Shown: positions 1-11,672 of the stretch, one piece after another | Layout: the number at the start of each line of letters is the position of its first letter | How positions within the stretch are numbered: the first letter of the stretch is position 1 | Program-made: the position numbers and the translations under genes | Notes under the pieces: generated by a model | The model's input: only the letters and a program-made list of their open reading frames with translations | The model's database searches: none | What the model was told of the DNA's origin: nothing | DNA from: Chromera velia | Taxonomy: Eukaryota > Sar > Chromeraceae | Assembly: GCA_018398765.1 (NCBI GenBank) | Contig: JAHBMJ010000929.1 | Coordinates: 51,017 to 96,874, forward strand | DNA: 45,858 nucleotides | Reading direction: 5' to 3'

Positions 1-1
1 G

Positions 2-175
2 GAGCCCCCCACCCCAGTTCAAATTCGTGGGGAGGCCATGGGAACCCACAACATACGTGCAGGCACGGAGGAGACGCTGAAAGCAGACTTCGCTGCTTTC
101 CACAGGGACGCCAGGCCCGACAGCCACATAGCGAGGCCAGACCTCGCTGCACAGCATCGCAAAATGAAAGTATGA
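2..175 (+). CDS. Possible 3'-terminal exon of a gene entering from the left edge
   Basis: The frame starting at base 2 is open for 57 codons to a TGA at 173-175. It reads like real coding sequence: mixed composition, G/C-rich third positions, hydrophilic, with segments such as PTPVQIRGEAMGTHNIRAG and ARPDLAAQHRKMKV at the C-terminus. No domain is recognised. If real, it is the last exon of a plus-strand gene that begins outside the window; no acceptor can be seen because the exon runs off the edge. The sequence turns AT-rich and non-coding directly after the stop, which fits a gene end. It could also be a chance ORF. Confidence 0.35.
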   Translation, partial: EPPTPVQIRGEAMGTHNIRAGTEETLKADFAAFHRDARPDSHIARPDLAAQHRKMKV

Positions 176-1796
176 ATGCACACCGAGAATGATCATTCAA
201 CCGTAATATATATGAATGACATGTAACAACAACACCGATAGTCAACCATAGTCGTAAGAAGCATGCAGGGAGCGGAGAGGGCACTGCCAGGAATTAGGCG
301 GGCGGGGCTTAATTCAGGGAAGCAAGGATCATACAAATCACTCTGCATGATGAGAGGAATCAGAGGACGAGAAAAAAGCCGAAGCAGGACTCATGACTGC
401 TTTGGTTATTCATACAAGAGCGAAATTTAATTAGTAAACCACTCAATGATTTCCACACAGCACAAGGGATTCGCTTGCACACAACATGGCGGTCGAAATT
501 GAGATCATGGGAAGGGGGAGACGGAGTTGGTCATGGAAGAGACGGCTAGCTGCATGCATGACGGAACAGCAGCCCGACTACATTCTTGATTTGCCAGGAT
601 CGAATCAGTGAGCACGTCGTGCATTGACGTCGATTGGCACTGGGGAAAACAAAAGCGGGGGAGGGGGGAGGAGGGGGAGACCCAAGGCCCGCCCAAAGAG
701 AAACGGAGGAGGGGGGGCATCCAGCTCCAGCTCAAGCAGCAGCAGTAACAGCAGCAACATATACAGCAAGTTACGGCCAGGTATATACCTTTGCAAGGAG
801 GACCTAACAAAGGGAGACCACTGTCAGAGCTTTGGCGCATGCATGCTCCAAGAAGGGAGTCTCAGATGCACGTACGGCCGGGGAAGGCATGCAGGCGGGC
901 GGGCTAGGGGAGACAGAATGCAGACTGCATGACCATGCATGAATGACACCGAGGAAGAGACGGAAGACGAAGGGGAACTTCAAGAGAGGGCCGACACAGA
1001 AGCAGAAGAGGAAGAGGAAAGAGAGAGAAGAGAAGAGGGGGAAGGAGACTCTGAGCCGTCGGATGGAGGGTCGGACCTTGAAGACCTCATATATACACAG
1101 ATTTGTTGGAGCGACGGGAATGGGGCGAGGAGCCACCCGAGGGGCATGCAGCAAGGTGCCAGACGTAGGGCAGGCAGACGCGGAGGCTCATAGCTGGCCC
1201 GCGGTGAGGGCTGCCATGTCAGCAGGGGGACCCAGGGAGGGAAGGCAAGAGGGGAGAGGAGCAAGAGAAAGAGAGGGAGACAGCTAGGGGAAACGGAGAG
1301 GAAGAAGGGCCAGACACAACCATCGAAGAGTGGGAAGAAAATGTAGTACCAAGGCATAGAGAGTGCTCTACTCCTTGCTACTCTTGTCATCCTATTGATT
1401 CCTGTAAGCTCTAGGGACTCTCTGCGTACTGACCGAGTGCACGGTGTCGGTGGGGGAGACACGAAGGGACTCGACACGATACATATCAACTTGATCCTGA
1501 GTTCCCAAGAAGTGGGAAGCTCAGCAAAGCTCTTCTAGGAGGTAGAAAGGATTTTCCTAAGAGTTTCGATGACTTTAATGAAACGTTAAGACAATCAGGT
1601 TTCATGGGTCCTTCGAACATGAAGAGAATGCGTGAGATGCGAGATCTCAAGATATCGATCGATGCATTCTCACATACGTATCGGTGTGCACGCGTTATTG
1701 ATTAATTCTCAAATTAATTCACTTCAATACAGAGACGGTCCGCGTACTTTTGTGCCCCGCGCGTCAATTGTGCAGTTTAAATTTCAATTTAATTCG
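176..1796. other. Intergenic spacer with purine-rich tract, no supported gene
   Basis: I see no convincing exon here. A G-rich stretch (about 655-720) is followed by an AGC-type trinucleotide run (about 722-760). A strongly purine-rich tract (about 945-1320) opens both strands as low-complexity Glu/Arg/Lys or Ser/Pro/Phe frames. None has a recognisable domain or a coherent exon chain, so I do not call them genes. Confidence 0.5.
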
Positions 1797-2051
1797 ACGG
1801 TCGTGACCTATGGTTCTGTTGTGCGCCGTTCTACAGAATTCCGAATCAAACGGTCGTGACCTGTGGTTCTGTTGTGCGCCGTTCTACAGAATTCCGAATC
1901 AAACGGTCGTGACCTATGGTTCTGTTGTGCGCCGTTCTACAGAATTCCGAATCAAACGGTCGTGACCTATGGTTCTGTTGTGCACCGTTCTACAGAATTC
2001 CGAATCAGACTGTCGTGATCTATATGGTTCTGTTGTGCGCCGTTCTACAAA
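1797..2051. repeat. 53-bp tandem repeat array (about five copies)
   Basis: The string TCGTGAC(C/T) recurs at 1801, 1854, 1907, 1960 and 2013, exactly 53 bp apart. Each unit holds a common block of the form TCGTGACCTATGG, then TTCTGTTGTGCGCCGTTCTA, then CAGAATTCCGAATCAAACGG. The first four units are nearly identical. The fifth has several changes (TCAGACTGTCGTGATC and a TATA insertion) and the array decays by about 2051. It lies 315 bp upstream of the RecG start codon, so it may sit in that gene's promoter or 5' UTR. It is minisatellite-like and has no unique spacers. Confidence 0.92.
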
Positions 2052-2365
2052 CTCGACAGTCGATCGTGATCAATGTGAGTGACGGCGTTTCTTGGGCCAG
2101 TAGAGACGGGAAGACTTGAGGATTTGTGCAGTGATCGCAACCAGGCAGAAAGACAGAGGGGGTGTTTTATTCTTTCCTTCGTGGCTCCTCTGTGGTCTTC
2201 CTTCTTCAATTCCCAATTGCACAAAGGCAGAAAGAAGTGAAGACCTTCTTGGTGCTGTCCAAGTGAGAAGATCAGACGTTTGATCATTCTTGGGGGCATC
2301 CCCAATTTTCTCTTTCCTCTTGTAAATTCAGCTCGGTGAGCTGGGAAGAATGTCCTGAGATTGAG

Positions 2366-5300
2366 ATGATCGGTTTGGGCGGTCTGTTGGTTTCCTTTTC
2401 TTTCTTTTTCTGTCGGGCCGACGCACTTTTCTGTTCGTCCCACACGGCGGCCCCCTACGGTCTCCTTCCCCTGTCTGGTGTCCTCCTGCTGCTGTTGCTG
2501 TTGCTGGGGGTGGCGTTGCCGGCAACGTTGTCTTCTTCTGGGGGGGGCGGGAACCCGATGCTCTCCTCAGGCTCCTTCTCCTTCTTTGCAAAGACGTCTC
2601 CAGTCTGCTGCATCACGGCTCTGCGTCCCTCTGCACGGGGAAGAAGAAAAAGAGAAAGCGCCTTTGTCCGCGTGGGGGCGCAGGGAGGGGCCCAGTGGTT
2701 GCCCCGTCGGTCTCCAGTCTCCGTTCCTGTGTCGTCAGGTTTGAACTTTCACTTTTCTTCCTCAGCCTCTTCGGCTGCAAGGGTAGTGTCTTCCTCTGAG
2801 GATGGACTGGTGCGTCTTTTTGGAAGTCCAGAGATACAGATGGAGGGGGTTGCTCAGCTGCCCAGGGGGAGGGGGAGGCCGAGGGCGGCGGTGAAGAAAA
2901 CGAAGGAGACGGCACAGAACAAAAAAACAAAATCGCAGCCGCCTAGGGAGGAGGTTCCTGGGAGAGGCAGTCATACCCCTTTGCAAGGGGGTTCTCAACA
3001 AACTAATGAGGATGAACACCCCCAGCAGGTGGTGATTTCTTCTCTGGTTGACCTGGCCAGAGTGCCCGTGACGGCTCTGAAGGGCATTTCTTTTCGGAGA
3101 GCTGCGGCTCTCGAGAGCGTGGGCGTTTTTTCGGTTGCCGACCTTCTTCTGTTCTTTCCCCGCACCTACGTGGACCGACAGAGCACGTCCATCTCTTCTC
3201 TCGGTGAGAGGGTCTCAGCAGCCTCTGCTTCCTCTCCGTCCCTGGTGCCAGAGGGGAAGGAAGAGCAAGGAGACAGGGAGGGGGAGCAGAAAGCAAAGGG
3301 GGCAGGGGGGAGAAAACCGAAGAAAGAAACGGAGGGGAAGGTCAGCAGGTTAGAGATTTCTGTTGTTGGTGAGATCGTCTCGGCCTCCCAATTCTTCACC
3401 CGGACGCGGCAGCTGGTCACCAAAGCCACAGTGAGAGAACTGAACGGAAAGTCGACTGTCGACTGTGTGTGGTTCAATCAGGCCTACAGAATTGGACAAC
3501 TCAAAAAGGGAGAGAAAGTGGCGGTGGCAGGAAAGGTGAGCGGGGGGGGAAGAGACGCCACTTATATGGATGTATTGTTCCTTTCTCTCTCTCTCCCCCT
3601 CTCTCTGATGGATCGAATATTTTTGTTTCTTGTATTCTGGGCTCTCTCTTTTCTTCTCATCCCCCTCCCTGCCGCTTTCTGCGCGTCAAGTCATTCTGTG
3701 GTTGTCTCTCCGTCTTTCCACCTCCCTCACGTGACCCTCTTTCTCCTCCTTCCTTCAAACGCACAGACGGTTTCTGAATGCACACAATGAAAATGCGGCA
3801 ATATGAATGAACGTCAGCAAAAGACGCCTATTCCAATTCATCCGTTTCCTCTCCCATCTGTGCAGGCGGGACGGAACTCAAAGGGGGCGCTCTCCTTCTC
3901 TTGTCCCGAGGTCCGGACCCTCACACACGAGGAGGCCTCGGCCTGCCTCCCCCCCCCTACCTCCGTCTCCCCATCTGCTTCCTCTTCTTCTTCTTGTGCT
4001 TCCGTCTCCCTGACTGACCTGAGCGTGGAAGGATCTGTTGCCAGGAAGGCCGCGTCTCTCAAAGCGCAGTCCCTCTCGTTGGGAATTCCCGACGACACCC
4101 TGGCTTCTTCTTCCTCTTCCTCTTCTTCAGGACAGGAAGAGGGGGGAGGAGAAGAAGAGACGGAAGCAGAGGGAGAGGGAGAGGAGGGCGGAGTGACTCC
4201 CTGGACCCTCCAGGGTTGGCGTCACAGTCGCATCCTCCCCGTCTACCCCTCTGTGCCGGGGCTCCCTTCTGCCGTCCTTCTGCGGGCCGTGTGGGACGCC
4301 CTCGAGATGGCTGGGTGTGTGGGGGGACAGGGCGAGGGTGAGGAAGAGGCAAAAGGGGGGGATGGGAGTGTGTGGGTGCGTGACGTTGTGCCCCCCTCTC
4401 TGATTGCCAAGAGGGGTTTGTTGAGTCGCACGGAGGCCTTGAGGGAGATGCACAGACCCTCGAGTGAAGAGAAAATTTCCGTCGGAAGAAAGAGGCTTTT
4501 CTATGATACAGTGCTGAGAATGCAGTTTGCCATGGCACTGCAGCAACATCGTGTGGAGCGCCTACGTCCGGGTACATCCCTGAAGGAGCCACGAAAGCCG
4601 CACAGATACCACGACCTCGTCGCCCGATTTGTCCGGCTGCTCCCCTTTGAGCTCACAGACGGGCAGAAAAATGCGTTGGAAGAAATCAAAAAAGACATGG
4701 GCAAAGAGAAACCCATGAGACGACTGGTGCAGGTCTGTCTGTCTGTCTGTCCCTTCTTTCTCGTCCTCTTACTATCTGGCGTCGTCAACGTGCGTGCAGG
4801 TGTCCTTATTTGCCTGTCTTTTTTTCTGTTTCTTTCCCCCCCCCCCCTTTTTTGCCCTTGATCCTCGCCTAGCTGTTCGTCTTCTCTCTGCATGGTCCTG
4901 TCCTGAAGGCATTCAGATTCGACGGCATTCTCGTCCCTTCTTTTCTCTCTCGCATACGAACAAACGACTGAATTCTGGGGGCAATCGAGTGGGTGTTTTG
5001 TTTGTGGAATTGCTTGACGACTGAATGAACGAATGGATGACTTCTGCATGAACGAATGGATGACATCTGCATGAACGAATGGATGACATCTGCATCAAAA
5101 TGCAGGGGGACGTTGCGTCTGGGAAGACCGTGGTTGCTCAGATGGCCTCTCTGGTCGCTGTGAGTGCGGGGAAGCAGGTGGCGTTCATGGCTCCCACAGA
5201 GCACTTAGCTCGGCAGCATTTTGTGCAAATGAAGAGACTGATGGGAGACGAGTTGGGTGTCTGCGTGCGTCTGCTGACTGGGGAGATGTCGGTGAAGGAG

Positions 5301-8138
5301 CAGGAGGAGACGGTACAGGAGGTGCGGGAGGGGGAGTGTGAGATTGTTGTGGGCACACACAGTTTGTTCCAAGACCGCGTCGCCTTCAAAGACCTCGGGC
5401 TAGTCGTGGTGGATGAACAACAACGGTCAGGGGGTGGGAGGGTGTGTGCATTTACTTTCATACATGCATTTACTTACGAAAGAAAAATGCACGGAATTCT
5501 GTATGAAAACAAATGCAAAGACCTCGGGCTGGTCGTGGTGGATGAAGAACAACGGTTAGGGGGTGGGAGGGAGTTGCATTTCGTGTATTTGTTTCTCTTT
5601 GTCTGCCTTTTGCCGTTTTTTTCTCCGCCTTTGGGTCTAAATGGGTGCGTTCGTCGGAGATGAAGAGAAGGGATCGGTGGGAGGGTACACTGATCTGCTG
5701 GGTGTGCATGGTTGGATGTGAGTCAGTGCGTGCGTGCGTGCGTGCGTGCGTGCGTGTGTGTGTGTGTGTGTGTGAAAAAGGTTCGCTTCTTTCTCCCTGA
5801 TCTCCTCTCCTCTCCTGTCTACTCCTTGATCGATCGATCGATCGGTCAGGTTCGGAGTCAGACAGCGTTGGGCCCTCCAATCCAAAGCGACTTCCTCGTT
5901 CTCTGCCTCTGCCGACTCTTCAACAAACTCCACAAAAACAAGCTCTGTCTCTGACTCAAGTTCCGGGAACAGAAAAGGAGAAGGTCACTTCCCCCCCGGC
6001 GTCGAAGGCGGCGGCCGGTGGGCAGATCTGCTTCTTCTGAGTGCCACCCCCATTCCTCGCACGTTGATGCTGACTCTGTACGGAGACCTGAAGGTGTCCT
6101 CCATCAGACAAATGCCAAAGGGTGAGTGAGGGACTGAGGGACGACGGAAGGAACAGAGGTAGGTAATCTGCCTCGGTCAACCTCCCTGCTTGTTGATTTC
6201 ATCTCTCTTCTCATGCAACACGGCCACGAGTACATCGCATTCTCATTCATTCACGCGTACGGTAATTTATAAGGGGTTGATATTCTTCATGTTGCATCAT
6301 TTCTTCCGTTTCTCTTATCCCAAACCCCCAAAAGGAGATTGCTGACCGTGCATATGTTTTTGTTTCTCAGTCTGTTTTTTGTATCTTTCTTAGGTCTCTT
6401 CCGACTCATTCTGAAAAGTTCAAATTATTTGTGAAAGAACGGTCTTTTCTCTTTCTCCCTCCACTTTCTCTTCATCCTGTCTCCTGCCTGAAAAGACACA
6501 AAGGAAATTCCGAAATGACCTCCATTCGTGTGGTGTTCGTCTTATCCCGGAAGTAATTCAGATCCTTCACTTTCTTTGTGTCATTTATTGCATCCCGTCC
6601 TTCCTGAATCAGACTGTACCCATATCGTGACTCCCGATCCTTCCCCATCACCAAAAAAGACATATAAACAGAGTTCTGTGCGCCCCAAACAACAAAGGCC
6701 ACGCTGCAACTCTGCAGGACGGCGCGTCGTCCGCACCCGCGCGCTCTGCACAGACCGTCGCGACTCCGTAAGGGAACTGAGGGAGACCGTGAGGGCAGAG
6801 GCACAGGCAGGAAGGGGAACCTTTTGGGTCTGCCCTTTGGTCGATGAAAGTGACCTCATTCAGGTGGGTGGCGGGGGGGGCTTAGGGGTTAGGACTGGCC
6901 GCGAAGGCTGGCCGCGCCAACCGAGCAAACTGAAGGTTACATAAGTCTCTTCTTCTCTTCTCTTTTCGTTTCGTTTCTTTTCTTTTCTTCTGGTTGCGCT
7001 TCGATGTCAGAGGGAGCTTTTCTCTGTCTTTGTGTTTTTTTTGCTTTTTTCCTTCCTTTGTTTTCTCGCGTTTCGGGGTCTTGGTTTCTCGCCTCTTTCC
7101 TTCCTTTCTGTCTTTATCTATTCATGAACCTCTGGCAGTATCTGGTTTCTCCGTTTCTACCTTCCTCCCCACTTTTCTGTTGTCTGCTTGCCTGCCTGCC
7201 TTCTGGATGGTCTTGCCAATCACCTGTCTGTCTGACTGACTGACTGACTGACTGACTGACTCTATGACCGCATGCAGGCCCAGTCGGCAACAGAGACGCA
7301 CTCGCGACTGATGAGGACTTTTCCTGACCTCAGGTCTGTCTGTCTGTCTGTGAGTCTTTGATTGTTGCGTGGTTGTTTTTTCTCGATCGTTATCGATCTC
7401 TCAAACATGGAATGAATGAATGAATTGAATGAATGAATGAATGAATGAATGCAGTGAGATGAGATGAAAGAACTTCCTCTGTGTTGGTTCATCAGCTGAA
7501 TTAAGTCTTCAATTCCCCAGCACCTCCACAGAAACGGAAAGGGAAAAGGAAGGAAGGAAGGGCCTCATGCAGTCATGCTTCTTCTTCTTCTTCTTCGAGT
7601 TTGGCTGATCTGATGATGTCGCCTCTGTCGTCTCGTTTCTCTCTCTCTTTTTTTGCTTCTTTCTTCTGCTCCTGCGAAGGAAGATTTCTGCGCAATGATC
7701 CCGTGGTAGTCTGTGCACAATGAATGAATGAATCCGTGCGTGCGTCAATCGATGCGTCCATGCAGAATCGGCCTTCTTCATGGACAAATGCTGGGCTCAG
7801 AGAAGATGGCGGTCCTGGAGTCCTTCCGTAACAGGTCAGTCTGTCAGTCAGTCAGTAAGTCAGGAGGACTCACTTACTCACCAGAGGAGAGGAGAACGGA
7901 AGAGCATATGTAGGAACCGATACCAATTTGAAAGAAAGAAACGGTCATCCCTCCTCTCCAGCCCCTTCCACAGATAGAGAGAGAGAGACAGAAGGGAGTC
8001 TCGAACCGTCTCAGGACTGACTGGGCAGGAGACAGATAGACAGACACAGAGACCGTCAAACTTTCTGTGAGACAATGCAAACAGAAAACGAAAGAAACTC
8101 CAGGGGTGCCATTCAATCAACTTCTCTCCCTCTCTGCA

Positions 8139-8201
<63 letters not shown>

Positions 8202-9577
8202 GTCTGTCTCTCTTTGCAGGACTCTGGACCTTCTGGTTGCCACGACTGTGATCGAGGTGGGCCTCGACGTCCCTCAGGCGTCTCTTGTCGTTGTGGAGGA
8301 CGCACACAGGTCTGTCTGTCTGTCTGTCTGTCTGTCAACCGGAAAAAAGAAAAGCAGAAAGTCTGCGTCATAATCTCTGCATGTCTGTATGCACCCATGT
8401 CTGCAGATACGGTCTATGCCAGCTGCACCAGCTGAGGGGTAGAGTTGGCAGAGCTGCGGAGAGTGCGCCCCACGCCCAGTGCTTTCTTCTCTACTCTCTC
8501 AAGAGGAAGAAGAAAAACAAAAGAAAGCCACAGACTGCAGCAAAAAAAGCAAAGGGAAAGGGAGAGAACCCCTCACCACATTCAGAGAGGGAAGACGCAG
8601 CGGTCAGTTAGAGGCTCATGCACTCTCTCTGGCTGAAATGAAATAATGGATGGAAGCTCAGCATCCTCTCGCCAAAAGAAGGAAGATCAAAATGGAGCCC
8701 AATTTAACTGAAAGACCTTAATTATCTTTGGGAAAGTCCGATTTGGTGATTTTGTAGCGTCCACACACCTCTCCTGGTTTGGTGAGTTTGGCTGTTTGTT
8801 GGTTTGGCTGGCTGCCTCCCCACTTCGTCGGCTCGGTTGGCCCTGCTCTTGCTCTCCCTTGCGTCCTCTCTCCATTCCTCTTGTCCGTCCGGCTAATTGT
8901 CTGTCTGTGTTGCTATCTATCGTATGAACTGTCTCTTCCGGTACACCAAATTTTTTGGTTACCAATTGGATCGCCACTCTTGCCAGTGAGTACACTGCCC
9001 GTCAGGCGTCTCTCTCCCTCCGTGAGTACCAAAACAGCAAGCAGAAGAAATTTAGCTTGGGCAGAAAGGCAGGCATTCCCTCCCTGGATCGATCTATCTG
9101 CGTGCGTGCGTGCAGGCAAACGCAGGTCCGAGGGCCCTCCACCGATTTAGCGTCCTCGAGGAGACACACTGCGGTTTTGCCCTCGCAGAGATCGACCTGG
9201 ACCTCCGGGGATACGGAACGATGTTCGGGTCACAGCAGTCGGGGGAGAGTGACCTCAGGTAGGTGGTCAGGCTGGGAGGGAGGCTGTGAGTGAGCTAGGG
9301 GGTCTGTGGGCGTGCGTGTGGGGGGGGAGCTGGCTGTTGGCTGTTGGAATGAAAAGAATAGTTGCTGGTGCATCCTCAGGAAGGCAAAAGGGCTCCATCC
9401 AACTGACAGCCTTTCTCACTAGTCCCCTGCCTGATTCTCATTTCCAACGCATAAGAAGGCATGATGAGTGCACCACGTGTGCTCCTGCGGGGGGTTTTTG
9501 TCTTCTTCCTGCCTGCATGCCGCTGTGTCTAAGCACATGCACGTACACGCAGAGAAGTTCTCCCAGGACACACACAG

Positions 9578-9630
<53 letters not shown>

Positions 9631-10236
9631 TATACATATTTGTATGATGTGTGCAGACCCCCGCCAGGGACAACCTTGGAGGAGGAGAAGAGTCTGTGGG
9701 GGGTGGCTGCTGTCGACGCGCAGGAGATGCTGGAGGCTCTCTCTCTTCAGGCTGCCTCCCCCTCTCCCTCTTCCTCCTCTCGCGTCTCTGCTGCTGCGTC
9801 GAGAGAGAAGGCGGGAGGTTCTCCTTCTCCTTTTCGGTTGACAGAGGAGGACTCAAAGACAAAGACAGAGGCAGTCAGGCGGGAGGAGCTTCTGGGAGTC
9901 GGCGTTCTCCCTCCCTCTCCCTTTCCGTCTCTGTCTCTTGACGGAGATCCACAGAGAGACAGACAGGGCAGCAGAGGGGCGAGGAGAAAGAAGGGCGTGA
10001 CAGACTCAACTGATGCCCCCCTGCTGCTGAAGAAGAAGGACATCGGGATGCAGGACAGAAGTGTTGCAGGACAAGAGGAGATAGAGGGAGGGGGGGAGGG
10101 AAGTAAAGGTTCAGAGGGGAGAGACAAAGAAACACAGCAGGGAAAGGAAACGCAGCATGCGGAGGTGTTGGAGCTTCTCCGGGAGGCAGAGGCGTTGCTG
10201 GGAGCTCACAAGGTTGAGTGGTTGATGAGAACATGA
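2366..10236 (+). CDS. recG: RecG-type ATP-dependent DNA helicase, probably plastid-targeted, 11 exons
   Basis: RecG remodels stalled replication forks and branched DNA by branch migration. Exons: 2366-3535, 3866-4732, 5106-5425, 5850-6121, 6718-6863, 7278-7333, 7766-7834, 8220-8309, 8407-8602, 9116-9258, 9657-10236. They sum to 3909 nt with every phase matching, giving 1302 aa. The N-terminus is a hydrophobic signal peptide ([20 protein letters not shown]) followed by Ser/Arg-rich transit-like sequence. The wedge domain starts near residue 227 with [20 protein letters not shown], and its OB-fold ends near 390. Helicase motifs: GDVASGKT (Walker A, about 680), [18 protein letters not shown] (motif II, about 779), SATPIPRT (about 850), [22 protein letters not shown] and QLRGRVGR. 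The TRG-region equivalent reads [14 protein letters not shown]. It is longer than bacterial RecG (about 700 aa) because of the presequence and low-complexity inserts, including a Ser-rich insert between motifs II and III. Motif II has Gln for the usual His of DEQH. The first ATG in frame with the signal peptide was taken as start. Confidence 0.92.
5025..5093 (+). repeat. Three 23-bp tandem repeats just before a RecG splice acceptor
   Basis: The unit ATGAACGAATGGATGACNTCTGC is present at 5025-5047, 5048-5070 and 5071-5093, with one base differing in the first copy. It is followed by ATCAAAATGCAG, the acceptor of the exon carrying Walker A. The repeat sits where the branch point and polypyrimidine tract would be expected, and no strong pyrimidine tract separates it from the AG. 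Confidence 0.9.
5387..5571 (+). repeat. Exon-end echo in RecG intron 3: motif II and donor duplicated
   Basis: A 56-bp block at 5387-5442 recurs at 5516-5571 with three mismatches. The block covers the last codons of exon 3 ([13 protein letters not shown]), the splice donor and about 17 intron bases. The second copy encodes [13 protein letters not shown] with an equivalent donor (gttagg at 5555). The 73-bp spacer (5443-5515) is AT-rich and palindromic: GCATTTACTTTCATAC near its left end and GTATGAAAACAAATGC overlapping its right end. Confidence 0.9.
5726..5774 (+). repeat. GTGC/GT microsatellite in RecG intron 3
   Basis: A run of GTGC tetranucleotides passes into a pure GT dinucleotide tract. 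It lies 75-125 bp before the next acceptor (5849). Confidence 0.9.
9567..9632 (+). repeat. CA then TA microsatellite in RecG intron 10
   Basis: CACACAGACACACAC passes into a pure CA tract and then alternating TA, ending about 25 bp before the last RecG acceptor (9656). Confidence 0.9.
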
Positions 10237-11672
10237 GAGAAAACCAGGAGGGAGAAAGAGATCCATCCTGATTGTAACAATAGAGGCAGGCAGGAAGGAA
10301 TTCAGACGGTCTGTCGGTCTGTCCGTTGGTCGGTCCATGATTGAGTTGGGCTGCGATCGATCGATCGATCAATTAGGAAGACCAACAGACGGAGAGACAG
10401 ACGCAGATTGAGCTAAGCGCTGAAAGGTTTGTGTGGAAGTTGTAATTGATTGATTGGACTCTTCTTGCTCCATATCGAGCAATCGCTTCTCTTTGATCTA
10501 TCCATCTGTGAGTGGAGAACTCGACTTGAAATGCACGGGATCAGTCGGCAGGTAGCTGCGATTTCGATCAAGCAAATAGAAATCACTTGCTGAATTAATT
10601 CGACTGCAAGGAAATGGGTGGCACGAAGGGATTGGGCTTTTGTGCCATGTGTGTGTTTTTGTGTTTGTGCCAATGCCGATCTAGGTGCCGATCTGAAGGG
10701 AAGTCAAGTCATCAAGGTTTGTTCAACGACTCGTTGTTTCTTTTGTGACTCTATCGCATCATTGCAATGAATCTCAGCGTCTTCTCACTGGCAGATTTTG
10801 CGTCGACCAACAAACTCTGAATCCGGAAGACAACTAGGAAGACAAAGACTGCATGTGCTAGAGGATGCATGCATCATTGCGGCATATTATAATGTCGTAC
10901 GTTTGTTACTAGGTATCACTAGGTTTGTCAAAATAAGCTAGAAAATAAGTTTAGAGTCTATAGTTTAATTATAAAGAGTTTAATCTTGTATACATAAAGT
11001 TTCAAAGTTTTTTTGTATGTCTGACTCAGCAGCAGCCTGCATTGCATTCATATAAATGGTAATCATCATCATGATGCATGCCTATAGAGACCATACCAGC
11101 CGCTCTAGACCTAGCCCTAGACTCATCATGTTACTCATGCAGGGTCTAGTGCAGGCCTCCTAGCAGGCCTCTGGCAGTGACACACTACAGGACTATGCAT
11201 GCACTGGCATGCAGTAGTACATATACTAATTTCAAGTTTAATTATGGGGCGGGGGTAGAAAAAAAATTTATAGTTTTCTCGTTGAAGGTTCTAAAGGATT
11301 TTGTGAGAGAGGGGGAAAGGGTAGGAACTTAATTGATTGAACTTTGAAGGAGGTGGAATTTTTTTTTATAAGAGATGTTTGGTTCCTTAGTATCGGTTAC
11401 ATATAAAAGATTTTGGCCCGGTTTTAACATCGTTTTGTTGGGGGGGAAGGATTTTAATATGACATAGCGGGAAGGCCCTAGGGCGGAACATATCAATCAA
11501 TCAATCAATATTGTTTTCCCGCTAGTTTTCCCGTTAAAACTAGTTGAAACCTTTTGCTAGCTGGCATTATAGTAGCTAAATAATTGGATAACTAAACGAG
11601 CTTTTCAAACTCCAACTAGACAAAGTAAGACAAAACATGAATGAAGCCTCGAACACGACGAACAGTTTCAAA
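10237..11672. other. AT-rich convergent intergenic region, no gene seen
   Basis: This lies between the RecG stop and the 3' side of the minus-strand ORF, so the two genes converge. It is AT-rich with scattered CATGCATG motifs, an AATC run near 11490-11510 and a perfect 8-bp inverted repeat (CTAGTTTT at 11522-11529, AAAACTAG at 11536-11543, 6-nt loop). No exon is supported. One or more 3' exons of the minus-strand gene could lie here, but I cannot place them. Confidence 0.5.

Noticed and set aside
624-1489. Several overlapping ORFs of 84-169 codons
   Set aside because: Low-complexity purine or pyrimidine strand, no domain, no exon chain, and equal openness on both strands.
1797-2051. CRISPR-like array
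   Set aside because: The 53-bp repeats are directly adjacent with no unique spacers, and the genes around are nuclear eukaryotic.
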